Below are positions 17,834-26,913 of a DNA stretch of 64,000 nucleotides, one piece after another. The DNA lies in NCBI RefSeq assembly GCF_002531935.1, contig NZ_NWSV01000024.1:1-64000 (forward strand), read 5' to 3'. Position 1 is the stretch's first letter. The number at the start of each line of letters is the position of its first letter. The stretch comes from Rhizobium chutanense (lineage in GTDB: Bacteria; Pseudomonadota; Alphaproteobacteria; Rhizobiales; Rhizobiaceae). The notes under the pieces were generated by a model that saw nothing but the letters and a program-made list of their open reading frames with translations, ran no database searches and had not been told where the DNA came from. The translations under genes were made by a program, and so were the position numbers.

Positions 17834-18986
17834 AGTAAGCGTGGCTGTTTTTGTCGGTGACGGACTTTTCGTCGACCTTGCCCCACAGAACCTTGTAGAC
17901 CCAGGCAGTGTAGGCAAAGATGATCGGCAGGAAAATCACCGTCACCACCAGCATGATGAACAGCGTCATATGGCTGGAAGATGCATCCCAGACCGTCAGG
18001 CTCGATCGCGGATCGAGCGAGGAGGGCAGGATGAACGGGAACATCGATAGGCCGACCGTGGAGATGATGCCAAGGATCGCCACCTTGCTGAAGAGCAGCG
18101 TCATGACCTCGTGCTTTGCCCGCATGGCAATGAAGGCCAGTGCCGCGCCGACGAAGCCGAGCACGGGTGCGATGATCATCCAGGAATGGGCGGTGTAGTT
18201 GGTCAGCCACGCGCCTTTCTCCAGTGCCACTGTTTTCAGCAGTGGATTGGAGGGACCGATCGGACTGATATCGCTGGTGATGCGATAGCCGCCGACGCCG
18301 ATCCACAGGAAGAGGCCGCCGAGTGCGAAAAGCACGATGACGGCAAGAGCGGCGAGACTGCCATAACTTCTGGCCCGCTCCGCGACCGGTCCACTCGCCT
18401 TCAGCACCAGCCAGGCCGCACCGTGCATCGTCAGCATGGCGACGGAGAGCAGGCCGCAAAGCAGCGCATAGGGGTTGAGCAGGGCGAAGAACGAGCCTTC
18501 GTAGAAGATCCGCATATCGTCGGCAAAGCGGAAGGGCACGCCCTGCAGCACATTGCCGACGGCAACGCCGAAGATCAGCGCCGGCACGAAGCCGCCGATG
18601 AAGAGCGCCCAGTCCCAGCCGTTGCGCCAGCGGGCGCTGTCCCGCTTCGACCGGTATTTGAAACCAACCGGGCGCAGGATAAGCGCGAAGAGGATCGCAA
18701 ACATCGCCAGGTAGAAGCCCGAGAAGGAGACTGCATAGAGCGGCGGCCAGGCGGCGAAGATGGCGCCGCCGCCGAGGATCAGCCAGACCTGGTTACCTTC
18801 CCAGGTGGCCCCGATGGTGTTGATCGCCACCCGCCGTTCCGTATCGGTCCTGGCGACGAAAGGCAGAAGCGTGCCGACGCCGAGATCGAAACCGCCCGTC
18901 GTCGCAAAGGCGATCAGCAGCACGCCGAGCAGCAGCCACCAGATGAGACGCAGGGTTTCATAGTCGATGAGTTCGTGAAGGATCAT
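17832..18986 (-). CDS. cydB: Cytochrome bd ubiquinol oxidase subunit II
   Basis: This 384-residue inner-membrane protein pairs with CydA to reduce O2 to water with ubiquinol, without proton pumping, at low oxygen. The N-terminal LIWWLLLGVLLIAFATTGGFDLGVG and TWEGNQVWLILGGGAIFAAWPPLYA are hallmark CydB segments. About eight to nine membrane spans are visible. Its stop lies within a hairpin. It starts six bases after the cydA stop, with GGAG upstream. Confidence 0.96.
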   Translation of the reverse strand: MILHELIDYETLRLIWWLLLGVLLIAFATTGGFDLGVGTLLPFVARTDTERRVAINTIGATWEGNQVWLILGGGAIFAAWPPLYAVSFSGFYLAMFAILFALILRPVGFKYRSKRDSARWRNGWDWALFIGGFVPALIFGVAVGNVLQGVPFRFADDMRIFYEGSFFALLNPYALLCGLLSVAMLTMHGAAWLVLKASGPVAERARSYGSLAALAVIVLFALGGLFLWIGVGGYRITSDISPIGPSNPLLKTVALEKGAWLTNYTAHSWMIIAPVLGFVGAALAFIAMRAKHEVMTLLFSKVAILGIISTVGLSMFPFILPSSLDPRSSLTVWDASSSHMTLFIMLVVTVIFLPIIFAYTAWVYKVLWGKVDEKSVTDKNSHAY

Positions 18987-18992
18987 GGCAGG

Positions 18993-20573
18993 TCACTCCG
19001 CGGCCGGGACGAGGGTTTCGGAAATCAGACGGGCTTCCGGCTCGTCGTCCGGTTCCGGCCCTTGGCGGATCGCCTTGATCATCAGGCTCATCTCGATGAC
19101 GATCAGCACTGTATAAAGCGCGCCAAAACCGATGATGGTCAGAAGCACGGTGCTGGCCCCGAGGCTGGAGACGGCGGCCGCCGTCGGCAGCACGCCTTCG
19201 ATCACCCAGGGCTGGCGGCCGAACTCGGCGACAACCCAGCCGAGTTCGATCGCGACCCAGGGCAGCGGGATCGCCAGCACGGCAATCCGCAGCAGCAGCG
19301 GATATTTGTCGAGATGGCGGCGCGCCGACAGCCAGAAGAAGGTGGCGGTCAAGAGGATGAAAAAGATGCCGAGACCGACCATGATGCGGAAGGACCAGAA
19401 GAGCGTCGGCACGTGCGGGATCGTGTCACGCGCGGCCTGGACGATCTGCGCGTCGCTCGCCTGGCGTGGATCGTCGACATAGCGCTTCAGAAGCAGCGCG
19501 TAACCGAGATCATGGCCGAGATCCTCGAACGAGCTGCGCACTTCCTGCGCCACCTGATCCTGTGCGGGTGCGGCACGGATCTGCATCAGCGCGTCGTAAG
19601 CCTTGATGCCGTCGCGGATGCGGCTTTCGGCCTGCTGTTCGAGCTTGTCGATACCGGGGATTTCCGTTGTCAGCGACCGTGTGCCGATCAGGCCCATGAC
19701 CCAGGGAATATGCACGGCGAAATGCGTTTCGCGCGCTTGCTGATCCGGGAAACCGAAGGCGGTGAAGGCGGCCGGCGCCGGCTCGGTCTTCCACATGCCC
19801 TCGATGGCGGCGAGCTTCATCTTCTGGTTTTCGGTGGCGAGATAACCGCTCTCGTCGCCGAGCACGACGACCGAGAGCGCCGAGGCGAGGCCGAAGGAGG
19901 CGGCGACCGTCATCGAGCGCTTGGCAAGCTCGATATGCCGGCCCTTGATCACATACCAGGCCGAGACGCCGAGCACGAAGATCGAGGCGCAGACGTAACC
20001 GGCCGACACCGTATGGACGAATTTCGCCTGGGCGACCGGGTTGAAGACGACGTCGAAGAAGCTCGTGATCTCCATGCGCATCGTCTGCGGATTGAGCGCC
20101 GATCCCACCGGGTTCTGCATCCAGCCATTGGCGATCAGGATCCAGAGGGCGGAAAAATTCGAGCCGAGCGCCACCGCCCAGGTGGCGACGAGATGGCCGA
20201 CCTTCGACAGCTTGTCCCAGCCGAAGAAGAACAGGCCGACGAAGGTCGCCTCCAGGAAGAAGGCCATCAGGCCTTCGATCGCCAGCGGCGCCCCGAAGAT
20301 GTCGCCGACATAATAGCTGTAATAGCTCCAGTTCATGCCGAACTGGAATTCCATGACGATGCCGGTGGCGACGCCGATCACGAAATTGATACCAAACAGC
20401 GTGCCCCAGAATTTCGTCATCTGCCGCCAGATCTGGCGGCCGGTCATGACATAGACGGTTTCCATGATCGCCAGAAGCACGGACAGGCCGAGCGTCAAGG
20501 GCACGAACAGGAAGTGGTAGAGCGCCGTCAGCGCGAATTGGAAGCGCGAAAGCGCTACGATATCGAGTTCCAT
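18993..20573 (-). CDS. cydA: Cytochrome bd ubiquinol oxidase subunit I
   Basis: The 526-residue haem-bearing subunit. It begins with the typical LSRFQFALTALYHFLFVPLTLGLS, whose His is the haem b595 ligand, and includes the Q-loop quinol site region and MRMEITSFFDVVFNPVAQAKFVHT. The Met of MRMEI matches the usual haem b558 axial Met position. The length fits the short-Q-loop class common in alphaproteobacteria. The start follows GGGAGAACGACA. It is the fourth gene of the regulator-cydD-cydC-cydA-cydB operon. Confidence 0.96.
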   Translation of the reverse strand: MELDIVALSRFQFALTALYHFLFVPLTLGLSVLLAIMETVYVMTGRQIWRQMTKFWGTLFGINFVIGVATGIVMEFQFGMNWSYYSYYVGDIFGAPLAIEGLMAFFLEATFVGLFFFGWDKLSKVGHLVATWAVALGSNFSALWILIANGWMQNPVGSALNPQTMRMEITSFFDVVFNPVAQAKFVHTVSAGYVCASIFVLGVSAWYVIKGRHIELAKRSMTVAASFGLASALSVVVLGDESGYLATENQKMKLAAIEGMWKTEPAPAAFTAFGFPDQQARETHFAVHIPWVMGLIGTRSLTTEIPGIDKLEQQAESRIRDGIKAYDALMQIRAAPAQDQVAQEVRSSFEDLGHDLGYALLLKRYVDDPRQASDAQIVQAARDTIPHVPTLFWSFRIMVGLGIFFILLTATFFWLSARRHLDKYPLLLRIAVLAIPLPWVAIELGWVVAEFGRQPWVIEGVLPTAAAVSSLGASTVLLTIIGFGALYTVLIVIEMSLMIKAIRQGPEPDDEPEARLISETLVPAAE

Positions 20574-20645
20574 TGTCGTTCTCCCACGGTCCCACGGGGT
20601 ACGTTCCCAAGCGCCGGCCGGCGCCTGAGGGCATGCGGTCCTGCT

Positions 20646-22337
20646 CTAATCCGGCCGAAGCCGGTCGAGCGCCTTTTCGAACGCCGCCTCTCCGCGGCGC
20701 GAAATCTCTGAAATGCGGCCGCCTTCGATGACGGCGATGCGGTCTGCGATGGCGGCCTCGCGGCGGATATGCGTTGCAATCACCAGCGAGCGGCCCGCCG
20801 ACATATCAGACAGGCGACAAAGCACGTCGCGGGCGGTAGTGCCGTCGAGCCCCTCGGTCGGCTCGTCGAGCAGCCAGAGCGGCGTGTCACGCAGGAAGAG
20901 CCGGGCCAGCGCCAGCCGGCGTGACTGGCCGCCGGAAAGGCCGAGCCCGCCTTCGCCGAGCGGCGTATCGAGCCCCCGCGGCATGGCCTCGATATCGGCA
21001 AGCAGGCCGGCGGCGGCGAGCGCGTCACGAAGGCGGGCCTCGCTCGCATCGGGGTTGGCAAGAGCGAGATTGCCGCGCAGGCTGTCCTCGAACAGTTCCG
21101 TCCGTTGCGTCAGCAAGGTCGCCGTTACCGCAGCGATGTTTCCCGTTCTTGCCGGCAGTTCGCCGGAAAGCAGGGCGAGCAGGCTCGATTTGCCGGCGCC
21201 GCTGCTGCCGATGACGGCCAGGCGTTCGCCTTGCTGGAGCGTGAGGTCGATGCCCTGGAGTGCCGGCACGACGGAATTTTCATGGAAGGCGGATACGTTA
21301 GCCAGCGAGAAAGCGTATCCCGGCAGCGGCGCCGCCAAGGGTTCGGATGCCTTCGCGACAGCAAGCCGCGGCGCGATGCGCTTCGCCGCAAGCAGCGTCC
21401 GCCCAATTTCCAGGGCGCCGCGACGGAGTGCGGCGAAGGGTTCGACCGCCGCAAAGGCGACGAGCAGGCCGAGGGCTGCGACCGGAGCGCTGATCACCTT
21501 CGATTCCGCAAGGGCGGCGACGGCAAGCAGCGACGCCGTCAGCAGCAGGGTGGAGACGAGGCCGAAGCCGAATGTCAGGCCGGTTTCGACGCGGTTCAGC
21601 CGATCGTCGGCGCGGCCGGCATAGCCGTCGGCTGTCATGATCGCGTGTTTTTGCGCGGCCAATCTGCCGGCCATCAAGAGGTCGGTCTGGCCGGCGACGA
21701 GATCGATCGTCCGCGACCGCAACGCCTCAATGCCGTGGGCGCGCCGGCGGGCCTGTTTGCGCGCCGCCCGGCCGGCGATCACAGGCAGCCCGAGCCCGGC
21801 GCCGGCGAGACAAAGGCCGAAGCACAGGCCGAACACGGGATGCATCAACCCCAGTGCCAGGCTTGCCGCCAGCGCCGCGCCGATCGCCACGGCAGCCGGC
21901 ACGAGGATACGCAGGTAGAGAGAATCGAGCGCATCGATATCGGCCGTCAGCCGGAACAGCAGTCGTGCCGGGCGATGCAGGAGCGTGCGCGCCGCACCCG
22001 CTCCGGCGAAGCCGCGAAACAGCCTTTCGCGAAGGGCGGCAAGCACGCTAAGCGTCGCGTCATGGGTCGCCAGCCTTTCGCCGTAGCGTGCGGCGGTACG
22101 GACAATGGCGAGCAGGCGGATGCCGGCCGAGGGCGCAAAGACGTCGAAGGTGATGGCGACGGCGGCCGAAAGGCCGGCAAGCGAGGTGGCGGTGATGAAC
22201 CAGCCGGACAGGCCGAGCAGACCGATGCCCGCCAGGACGGTTGCCGCCGACAGTGCCGCGCCGAGCAGCAGCGCGCGCCGGCGCTCGGCAAAGAACAGAC
22301 GCAGGATCGGCATGAGATCTGCAGCAAATGTGCTCAT
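20646..22337 (-). CDS. cydC: Heterodimeric thiol/haem ABC exporter, CydC subunit
   Basis: A 563-residue half-transporter with six N-terminal spans and a C-terminal ATPase: Walker A GSSGAGKSS, signature LSGGQSRRLALARLF, Walker B LWLLDEPTEGLD. CydDC exports glutathione and cysteine and is needed to assemble cytochrome bd. The ATG overlaps the cydD stop by four bases (ATGA), so the pair is translationally coupled. A 72-bp spacer with the palindrome GCGCCGGCCGGCGC separates it from cydA. Confidence 0.93.
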   Translation of the reverse strand: MSTFAADLMPILRLFFAERRRALLLGAALSAATVLAGIGLLGLSGWFITATSLAGLSAAVAITFDVFAPSAGIRLLAIVRTAARYGERLATHDATLSVLAALRERLFRGFAGAGAARTLLHRPARLLFRLTADIDALDSLYLRILVPAAVAIGAALAASLALGLMHPVFGLCFGLCLAGAGLGLPVIAGRAARKQARRRAHGIEALRSRTIDLVAGQTDLLMAGRLAAQKHAIMTADGYAGRADDRLNRVETGLTFGFGLVSTLLLTASLLAVAALAESKVISAPVAALGLLVAFAAVEPFAALRRGALEIGRTLLAAKRIAPRLAVAKASEPLAAPLPGYAFSLANVSAFHENSVVPALQGIDLTLQQGERLAVIGSSGAGKSSLLALLSGELPARTGNIAAVTATLLTQRTELFEDSLRGNLALANPDASEARLRDALAAAGLLADIEAMPRGLDTPLGEGGLGLSGGQSRRLALARLFLRDTPLWLLDEPTEGLDGTTARDVLCRLSDMSAGRSLVIATHIRREAAIADRIAVIEGGRISEISRRGEAAFEKALDRLRPD

Positions 22338-24073
22338 TCGGCAGCCTCTCTTACGATAAAGTCGGCGTCGATGCGCATGCTGCGATGCATGCGCGCGGCC
22401 AGCCGCGGATCGTGGGTGGCGACGATCAAGGTGCGGCCCCTGGCAAGCGAAAGCAGGCTCTCCGTCACTTCGGCGGCGGTGGCGGCATCGAGATGCGCGG
22501 TCGGCTCGTCGGCCAGGATGATCCGCAGATGTGGATTGCAGGCCGCCCGCGCGATCGCCAGCCGCAGCGTCTCGCCGCCGGAAAGCCCGATGCCTCCCTC
22601 GCCGAGCGGCCGGCTGCCATAGGCGTCGGCCACCTTTCCGAGTTGCGCGGCGGCAAGCGCATTCGTAATATCGCTGCGTGCGATCCCGGGTCTGCCGAGC
22701 GAAATATTGCCCGCGATGGTGCCGGCAAAAATATGCGGCTTCTGGCCGATCCAGGCCATCGCGCCGCGCAGGCTGGCGGCAGTCTCGTCCGCAAGCTCGG
22801 CACCGTCGATGACGATACGCCCGCCGGCGCAGGGCGCCAGTCCTGATAGCAACGAAAGAAGCGTCGATTTTCCGGAACCGCTGGCGCCGAGAAGAGCCAG
22901 ATGTTCCCCGGCGGCGATATCGAGGTTGAAACCGTCGAGAACAAGCGGTTCGTCGGCGCCATACCGGAAGGCGAGATTTTCGAGGCGGATAGCAGCAGCC
23001 CCAAGGCCTGCGGGCAGGGTTGCCTCGGCCGATCCCCGGATCGGCAAACCGCCTGCAGCCAACGCATCCAGCGCCTTCAGCGCCGCTTCGCCTGCGGCCC
23101 GATCATGCCAGACGGCCGAAAGCTCGCGCAGCGGCTCGAAGAAGGCCGGCGCCAGCAGCAGGATGAACAGGCCTTCGGTCAGATCGAGCCGGCCGGCCCA
23201 GGTGCCGAAGCGGATCTCGCCGAGCAGGCTGAAGCCGACATAGACGGCAATCAACGCCACGCCGAGTGCGGCGAAAAGCTCAAGCACGGCCGAGGAGAGA
23301 AAGGCGATCTTCAGCACCGCCATGGTCCGCCGGCGCAGGGATTCCGCTTCCGCTCGCAGCCGCAGAGCGGTCGCATCCACCGCGTCGAGTGCACGGATCG
23401 TCGCCAGTCCGCGCAGCCGATCGAGCAGGAAGCCGTTGAGACCGCCCGTCGCAACGAGTTGTTTTTCGCTGGCCGCCTGGGCACGCCAGCCGATCAGCGC
23501 CATGAAAATGGGGATCAGCGGCGCCGCGAACAGCAGAACCAGCGCAGCGATCCAGGAGACCGGCAGGATGAAGGCAAGGATGACGAGCGGCACAAGGCTC
23601 GCCTTCAGACGCGCCGGCTGGAAACGGGCGAGATAGGGCACGATGAGTTCGGCCTGCTCGCCGATGACGCTTGCGGCTTTGCCGGAGGCCGGCCGACCGC
23701 GATCGATCGGCGACGACAGGGAAACTGCGGCGACGGCGGCCTGCCGCCTGCGGCTGAGTTCGGCGCGCGCGATATGAAAGGCGAGGCGGCCGCCGGCCGC
23801 GTCGAGACAGCTTCTTGCCAATCCGAGCGCGAGGATACCGAGGGCTGGCCAGAGAACCTCCCGCAGTCCACCGCCATCGGCGATGCGCCCGACCGAGACG
23901 GCGAGCAAGCCGGCCTGCGGGATCCAGACGGCCGCGGCCAGCGCCTGCAGCATCGCCGCTCGGCGCAGCCCGCCTTTCGCATCATCCGGACCGGTAATGG
24001 ACGAGACGGTATCGCCGTCCGGCGCCGGCTCGGTCTCCCCCCTGTCCTTCGCGTCGAAGAAAGCAGTGCCCAT
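22334..24073 (-). CDS. cydD: Heterodimeric thiol/haem ABC exporter, CydD subunit
   Basis: The 579-residue partner of CydC. After a ~35-residue hydrophilic N-terminus come six membrane segments, then an ATPase with Walker A GASGSGKST, signature LSGGETLRLAIARAA and Walker B IILADEPTAHLD. It starts only four bases after the regulator stop, so the regulator and exporter are made together. Order cydDCAB in one operon is common in alphaproteobacteria. Confidence 0.93.
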   Translation of the reverse strand: MGTAFFDAKDRGETEPAPDGDTVSSITGPDDAKGGLRRAAMLQALAAAVWIPQAGLLAVSVGRIADGGGLREVLWPALGILALGLARSCLDAAGGRLAFHIARAELSRRRQAAVAAVSLSSPIDRGRPASGKAASVIGEQAELIVPYLARFQPARLKASLVPLVILAFILPVSWIAALVLLFAAPLIPIFMALIGWRAQAASEKQLVATGGLNGFLLDRLRGLATIRALDAVDATALRLRAEAESLRRRTMAVLKIAFLSSAVLELFAALGVALIAVYVGFSLLGEIRFGTWAGRLDLTEGLFILLLAPAFFEPLRELSAVWHDRAAGEAALKALDALAAGGLPIRGSAEATLPAGLGAAAIRLENLAFRYGADEPLVLDGFNLDIAAGEHLALLGASGSGKSTLLSLLSGLAPCAGGRIVIDGAELADETAASLRGAMAWIGQKPHIFAGTIAGNISLGRPGIARSDITNALAAAQLGKVADAYGSRPLGEGGIGLSGGETLRLAIARAACNPHLRIILADEPTAHLDAATAAEVTESLLSLARGRTLIVATHDPRLAARMHRSMRIDADFIVREAAE

Positions 24074-24077
24074 GGCG

Positions 24078-24656
24078 CTAACTCTTGTTCGCAGGATTCG
24101 GCCGGCGGCTGCGGCCGAGCGAGATGACCCGGTCCTTGGCCTCCAGAAGCTTGGTCACTTTCGCGCCGAGCGAGAGTAGCGTCGCAAGCCTTTCGGTTTC
24201 AAGTTGTTTTACGTCTTCATACCAATGCGTCAGCTGCTCGATCAGCGTGTGCATCTCGCTCATGCGCGCCTGCGCATGCCGTTCGGCCTCGCTCGCCGGC
24301 CGCTGCATCAGGATCTCCCGCAGGACCGACAGCGTCGGATCGACTTCCCGCTTCTTTCGCTCCTCGGCAAGTGTGCGCAAGATGAGCCAGACATCATCCG
24401 GCGTGGTGAAAAAATCGCGGCGATCATCCGGCTTGTGCTTGAGAAGCACGAGGTTCCACGCCTGCAGTTCGCGCAGGCTCATCGACACGTTGGAGCGCGA
24501 AATGGCGAGTGCATCGGCAATCTCCTCGGCACAGATCGGCGCTGGCGAGACGTAGAGCAGGGCATAGATCTGGCCGACCGTGCGGTTGATTCCCCAGCGG
24601 GAGCCCATTTCGCCGAAATGGAGAACGAAGGACTGAACGAGAGGCGGAAGGTTCAT
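24078..24656 (-). CDS. GbsR/MarR-type transcriptional regulator of the cyd operon
   Basis: A 192-residue winged-helix regulator. The N-terminal part (FGEMGSRWGINRTVGQIYALLYVSP, ~residues 14-38) and the recognition region ADALAISRSNVSMSLRELQAWNLV match the GbsR branch of the MarR clan. The C-terminal ~80 residues are a charged helical dimer region. The frame is open to 24824, but the ATG at 24656 has GGAA six bases upstream and directly precedes the family's conserved start; an ATG at 24662 is possible. It is the first gene of the cyd operon and likely binds the palindrome 20 bases upstream to control it. Confidence 0.82.
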   Translation of the reverse strand: MNLPPLVQSFVLHFGEMGSRWGINRTVGQIYALLYVSPAPICAEEIADALAISRSNVSMSLRELQAWNLVLLKHKPDDRRDFFTTPDDVWLILRTLAEERKKREVDPTLSVLREILMQRPASEAERHAQARMSEMHTLIEQLTHWYEDVKQLETERLATLLSLGAKVTKLLEAKDRVISLGRSRRPNPANKS

Positions 24657-24675
24657 GGTCATTTCCGTTGCGTCT

Positions 24676-24701
24676 GTGATTTCAGTAATTTCTGAAATCA
24701 C
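24676..24701. promoter_or_regulatory. Perfect 10+10 bp palindrome, probable regulator operator
   Basis: GTGATTTCAG (24676-24685) and CTGAAATCAC (24692-24701) form a perfect inverted repeat with a 6-bp spacer, 19 bases ahead of the regulator start and just downstream of a CTATAG -10 element. MarR-clan regulators bind palindromes of this kind. The simplest reading is autoregulation of the cyd operon. Confidence 0.65.
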
Positions 24702-24729
24702 TATAGTCAATTTCGCGACCAGCCGACAA
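24701..24729 (-). promoter_or_regulatory. Proximal housekeeping-type promoter for the cyd operon
   Basis: On the minus strand TTGTCG (24729-24724) and CTATAG (24706-24701) are separated by exactly 17 bases. CTATAG is close to the rhizobial sigma-70 -10 form. The predicted transcript start falls in the palindrome, so a bound regulator would block it. Confidence 0.5.
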
Positions 24730-24783
24730 TCCGCAAGGCGGCCCTGCGTCAATTTGGATGTCCGTTCATTGATCGTGAACTGG

Positions 24784-24824
24784 ATATAACAGGACGCGTC
24801 ACGTCCGGACTTGACTTGGATCAA
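24784..24824 (-). promoter_or_regulatory. FNR/FixK-type anaerobox with matched -10
   Basis: TTGAC-TTGG-ATCAA at 24811-24824 matches the FNR/FixK consensus TTGAT-N4-ATCAA at nine of ten fixed positions. On the minus strand a TTATAT -10 lies at 24789-24784. The centre-to-centre distance is 31 bp, which is what an activator bound at about -41.5 requires. It points to oxygen-regulated transcription of the regulator-cydDCABX operon. Confidence 0.65.
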
Positions 24825-24857
24825 TTCAGCAGCACTTCGCAGCTATGACGCAGAAAG

Positions 24858-24883
24858 CCCGGCAATGCGGTGCGCATGCCGGG
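24858..24883 (-). terminator. Probable terminator of the hupE gene
   Basis: CCCGGCA and TGCCGGG enclose an inner TGCG/CGCA stem, giving an 11-bp hairpin with one bulge. On the minus strand it is followed by CTTTCTG, a weak T-run. It lies about 100 bases beyond the hupE stop. The rest of 24657-24985 holds the cyd promoters described separately and no gene. Confidence 0.5.
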
Positions 24884-24985
24884 CGTTCTGGTTGATTGCG
24901 GTGTTTGGCGGCACTCATGCGTCCGGGTTTCGCCAAACGCAAAGGCCAAAAGGCGCGGACCGTGACGGTATCGAGCCTAAAAGGC

Positions 24986-25585
24986 TCAGATTAAGCCCAT
25001 CAGGATTCCGACGCCGGCAACGGCGGCAAGGCCGCCGGTGGTGCGCACGACGAACGGACCCTGGCGCTCACCGATGCGGGCGATCAGGAAGCCGAGACCG
25101 AGACCGGCGGCATGGAGAAGCGCGGTCGCGATCATGAAACCGGCTGCATAGGCGGCACCACCCGCATCCTCCGGCATCTCAGCGCCGTGCGCGTGCCCAT
25201 GGAAGATCGCGAAGAGACCGACGACGCCCATCGCAACCGCGGTCGGAGCCTTGACGCTGAGGGCTACGATCGCACCGAGAACGATGACGGACAGCGCGAT
25301 GCCGACTTCGACGAAGGGAACGTTCACGCCTGCTATGCCAAGCCCGCCGCCGACCGCCATGACGAGGACGAAGGTCGCAGGCACCAGCCAGACCGCGCGG
25401 CCGCCGAGCTGGAATGCGAAGACGCCGACCATCACCATGGCAAGGATGTGGTCGAGACCGGAAATGGGATGGCTGAAGCCGTGCATGAAGCCGGATGTCT
25501 GACCGACACCGGTGTGGGCATAGGCGACCGCCGGAAGCGCTGCGGCGGCAAGCGCGAGCAAACCGGTCTTGAGTGCTGATTTCAT
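24986..25585 (-). CDS. HupE/UreJ family metal transporter
   Basis: A 199-residue inner-membrane protein of a family that imports nickel or cobalt for hydrogenase, urease or B12 enzymes. A Sec-type signal (MKSALKTGLLALAAAALPAVAYA) is followed by the family motif HGFSHPISGLDHILAM and a second His cluster HGHAHGAEMP, both probable metal sites, and six hydrophobic spans. The frame extends upstream, but the ATG at 25585 after AAGGGAATCGAACA begins the signal peptide. No urease or hydrogenase genes are near. A B12-dependent mutase lies 20 kb away, so cobalt is as likely as nickel. Confidence 0.85.
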   Translation of the reverse strand: MKSALKTGLLALAAAALPAVAYAHTGVGQTSGFMHGFSHPISGLDHILAMVMVGVFAFQLGGRAVWLVPATFVLVMAVGGGLGIAGVNVPFVEVGIALSVIVLGAIVALSVKAPTAVAMGVVGLFAIFHGHAHGAEMPEDAGGAAYAAGFMIATALLHAAGLGLGFLIARIGERQGPFVVRTTGGLAAVAGVGILMGLI

Positions 25586-25695
25586 TGTTCGATTCCCTTG
25601 TGAGTTTCTGAATATCCTGCGGCCGCCGGCGCCGGGCACGGTTCCAGGCCGCAAAGCTAATTCAAAGAATTCGCACCGTCAAATAAATATGCCAA

Positions 25696-25713
25696 GAAAT
25701 GCCAAAGCATTTC
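25696..25713. promoter_or_regulatory. Inverted repeat upstream of hupE
   Basis: GAAATGC (25696-25702) and GCATTTC (25707-25713) form a perfect 7-bp dyad with a CAAA spacer in an AT-rich stretch 111 bases ahead of the hupE start. A metal-responsive operator is possible. I could not find the conserved motif of a cobalamin riboswitch in this spacer. Confidence 0.35.
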
Positions 25714-25861
25714 AATTGCTTATCAGATAGGCAAATGCCGATTTCGGCCGCTTTTCCAACTGCCGGCGTCATCGACGATCCGGAACTGGAAACAACGCCG
25801 CACAGCGGCTATCAATCGTCCGGCGGAGATGGCGCAAGCCGCCGCGATGGAGGAGGTGCCC

Positions 25862-26893
25862 ATGACCAATACCGAACGGCCGCTGGCGATCAGCGCCCCC
25901 GAACCGCGCACGCTCGATCTGATCTTCACCGACACGGCGCGCGCCGAATTGCATGCGAAATACGAGATCGTCGAGGCCGATCCAGAGAATATCGCCGGCC
26001 TCGGCGACGAAATCCTCGGCAGGGCGCGCTACATTATCGGCCAGCCGCCGCTTTCGGCGGAGACGCTGGCCAGAATGCCGGCCTTGCGCTCGATCCTCAA
26101 CGTCGAAAGCAATCTTCTCAACAACATGCCCTATGAGGTGCTGTTTCAGCGCGGGGTCCATGTGGTGACCACAGGCCAGGTCTTTGCCGAGCCGGTCGCC
26201 GAAATCGGTCTCGGCTTCGCGCTGGCCTTGGCGCGCGGCATCGTCGATGCGGATGTGGCGTTTCGCGAGGGCAGCGAACTCTGGGGCGGGGAGGGCAATG
26301 CGAGCGCGCGGCTGATCGCCGGCTCCGAGATAGGCATCGTCGGCTTCGGCGATCTCGGCAAGGCGCTGCGCAGGCTGCTGTCCGGCTTCAGGGCGCGCAT
26401 CCGGGTGTTCGATCCCTGGCTGCCGCGCTCGATCCTCGAGGAAAATGGTGTCGAGCCGGCAAGCCTGGAGGATGTGCTGACGAAGAGCGATTTCGTCTTC
26501 GTCGTCGCCGCCGTCACCAGTGAGAACAGGGGATTTCTCGGCACGGAAGCCTTCGCCAGCATGCGCAGGGGCGCGGCCTTCATCCTGCTCAGCCGCGCCG
26601 ATGTCGTCGATTTCGATGCGCTGATGGCGGCCGTCTCGTCAGGCCAGATCGTCGCGGCGAGCGACGTCTATCCGCAAGAACCGCTGCCGCCCGATCATCC
26701 GGTGCGAAGCCTGAAAGGCTTCATCCGCTCGGCGCACCGGGCAGGCGCCCTCGACAGCGCCTTCAAGAAGATGGGCGACATGGTGCTCGAAGATATGGAC
26801 CTGATGGATCGCGGCCTGCCGCCGATGCGCTGCAAACGGGCGGAACGCGAAACGGTCTCCCGCATGCGTTCCAAACCGGTCGCGGTGAATTAG
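25862..26893 (+). CDS. D-isomer specific 2-hydroxyacid dehydrogenase family protein
   Basis: A 343-residue NAD-dependent dehydrogenase related to phosphoglycerate dehydrogenase. The nucleotide-binding loop is IGIVGFGDLGKALRRLL (~residue 155-171), followed by the acidic end of strand 2 (RVFDPW). The active-site Arg sits in FILLSRADVVD, where ARG or GRG is usual, the Glu in VYPQEPLP and the His in RSAHRAGAL. All three catalytic positions are therefore filled. The start after GGAGGAGGTGCCC is clear. It stands alone between hupE and a convergent Tim44-domain gene. Confidence 0.83.
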   Translation: MTNTERPLAISAPEPRTLDLIFTDTARAELHAKYEIVEADPENIAGLGDEILGRARYIIGQPPLSAETLARMPALRSILNVESNLLNNMPYEVLFQRGVHVVTTGQVFAEPVAEIGLGFALALARGIVDADVAFREGSELWGGEGNASARLIAGSEIGIVGFGDLGKALRRLLSGFRARIRVFDPWLPRSILEENGVEPASLEDVLTKSDFVFVVAAVTSENRGFLGTEAFASMRRGAAFILLSRADVVDFDALMAAVSSGQIVAASDVYPQEPLPPDHPVRSLKGFIRSAHRAGALDSAFKKMGDMVLEDMDLMDRGLPPMRCKRAERETVSRMRSKPVAVN

Positions 26894-26913
26894 GCCAGGA
26901 GAGGCGCGCCGCA

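Noticed and set aside
20611..20624. Palindrome GCGCCGGCCGGCGC between cydC and cydA
   Set aside because: It has no loop and no T-run. Such GC palindromes arise readily in this genome, so a regulatory role is not supported.
18111..20711. 866-codon plus-strand open frame opposite cydA and cydB
   Set aside because: It is rich in Arg, Asp, Glu, Gly and His with no domain or membrane pattern, and lies fully antisense to well-conserved cydAB. It is a by-product of high-GC codon usage.
25586..25861. Possible cobalamin riboswitch ahead of the HupE/UreJ gene
   Set aside because: Such elements often control cobalt transporters, but the GCCACTG box and overall size are not found; only a short dyad is present.
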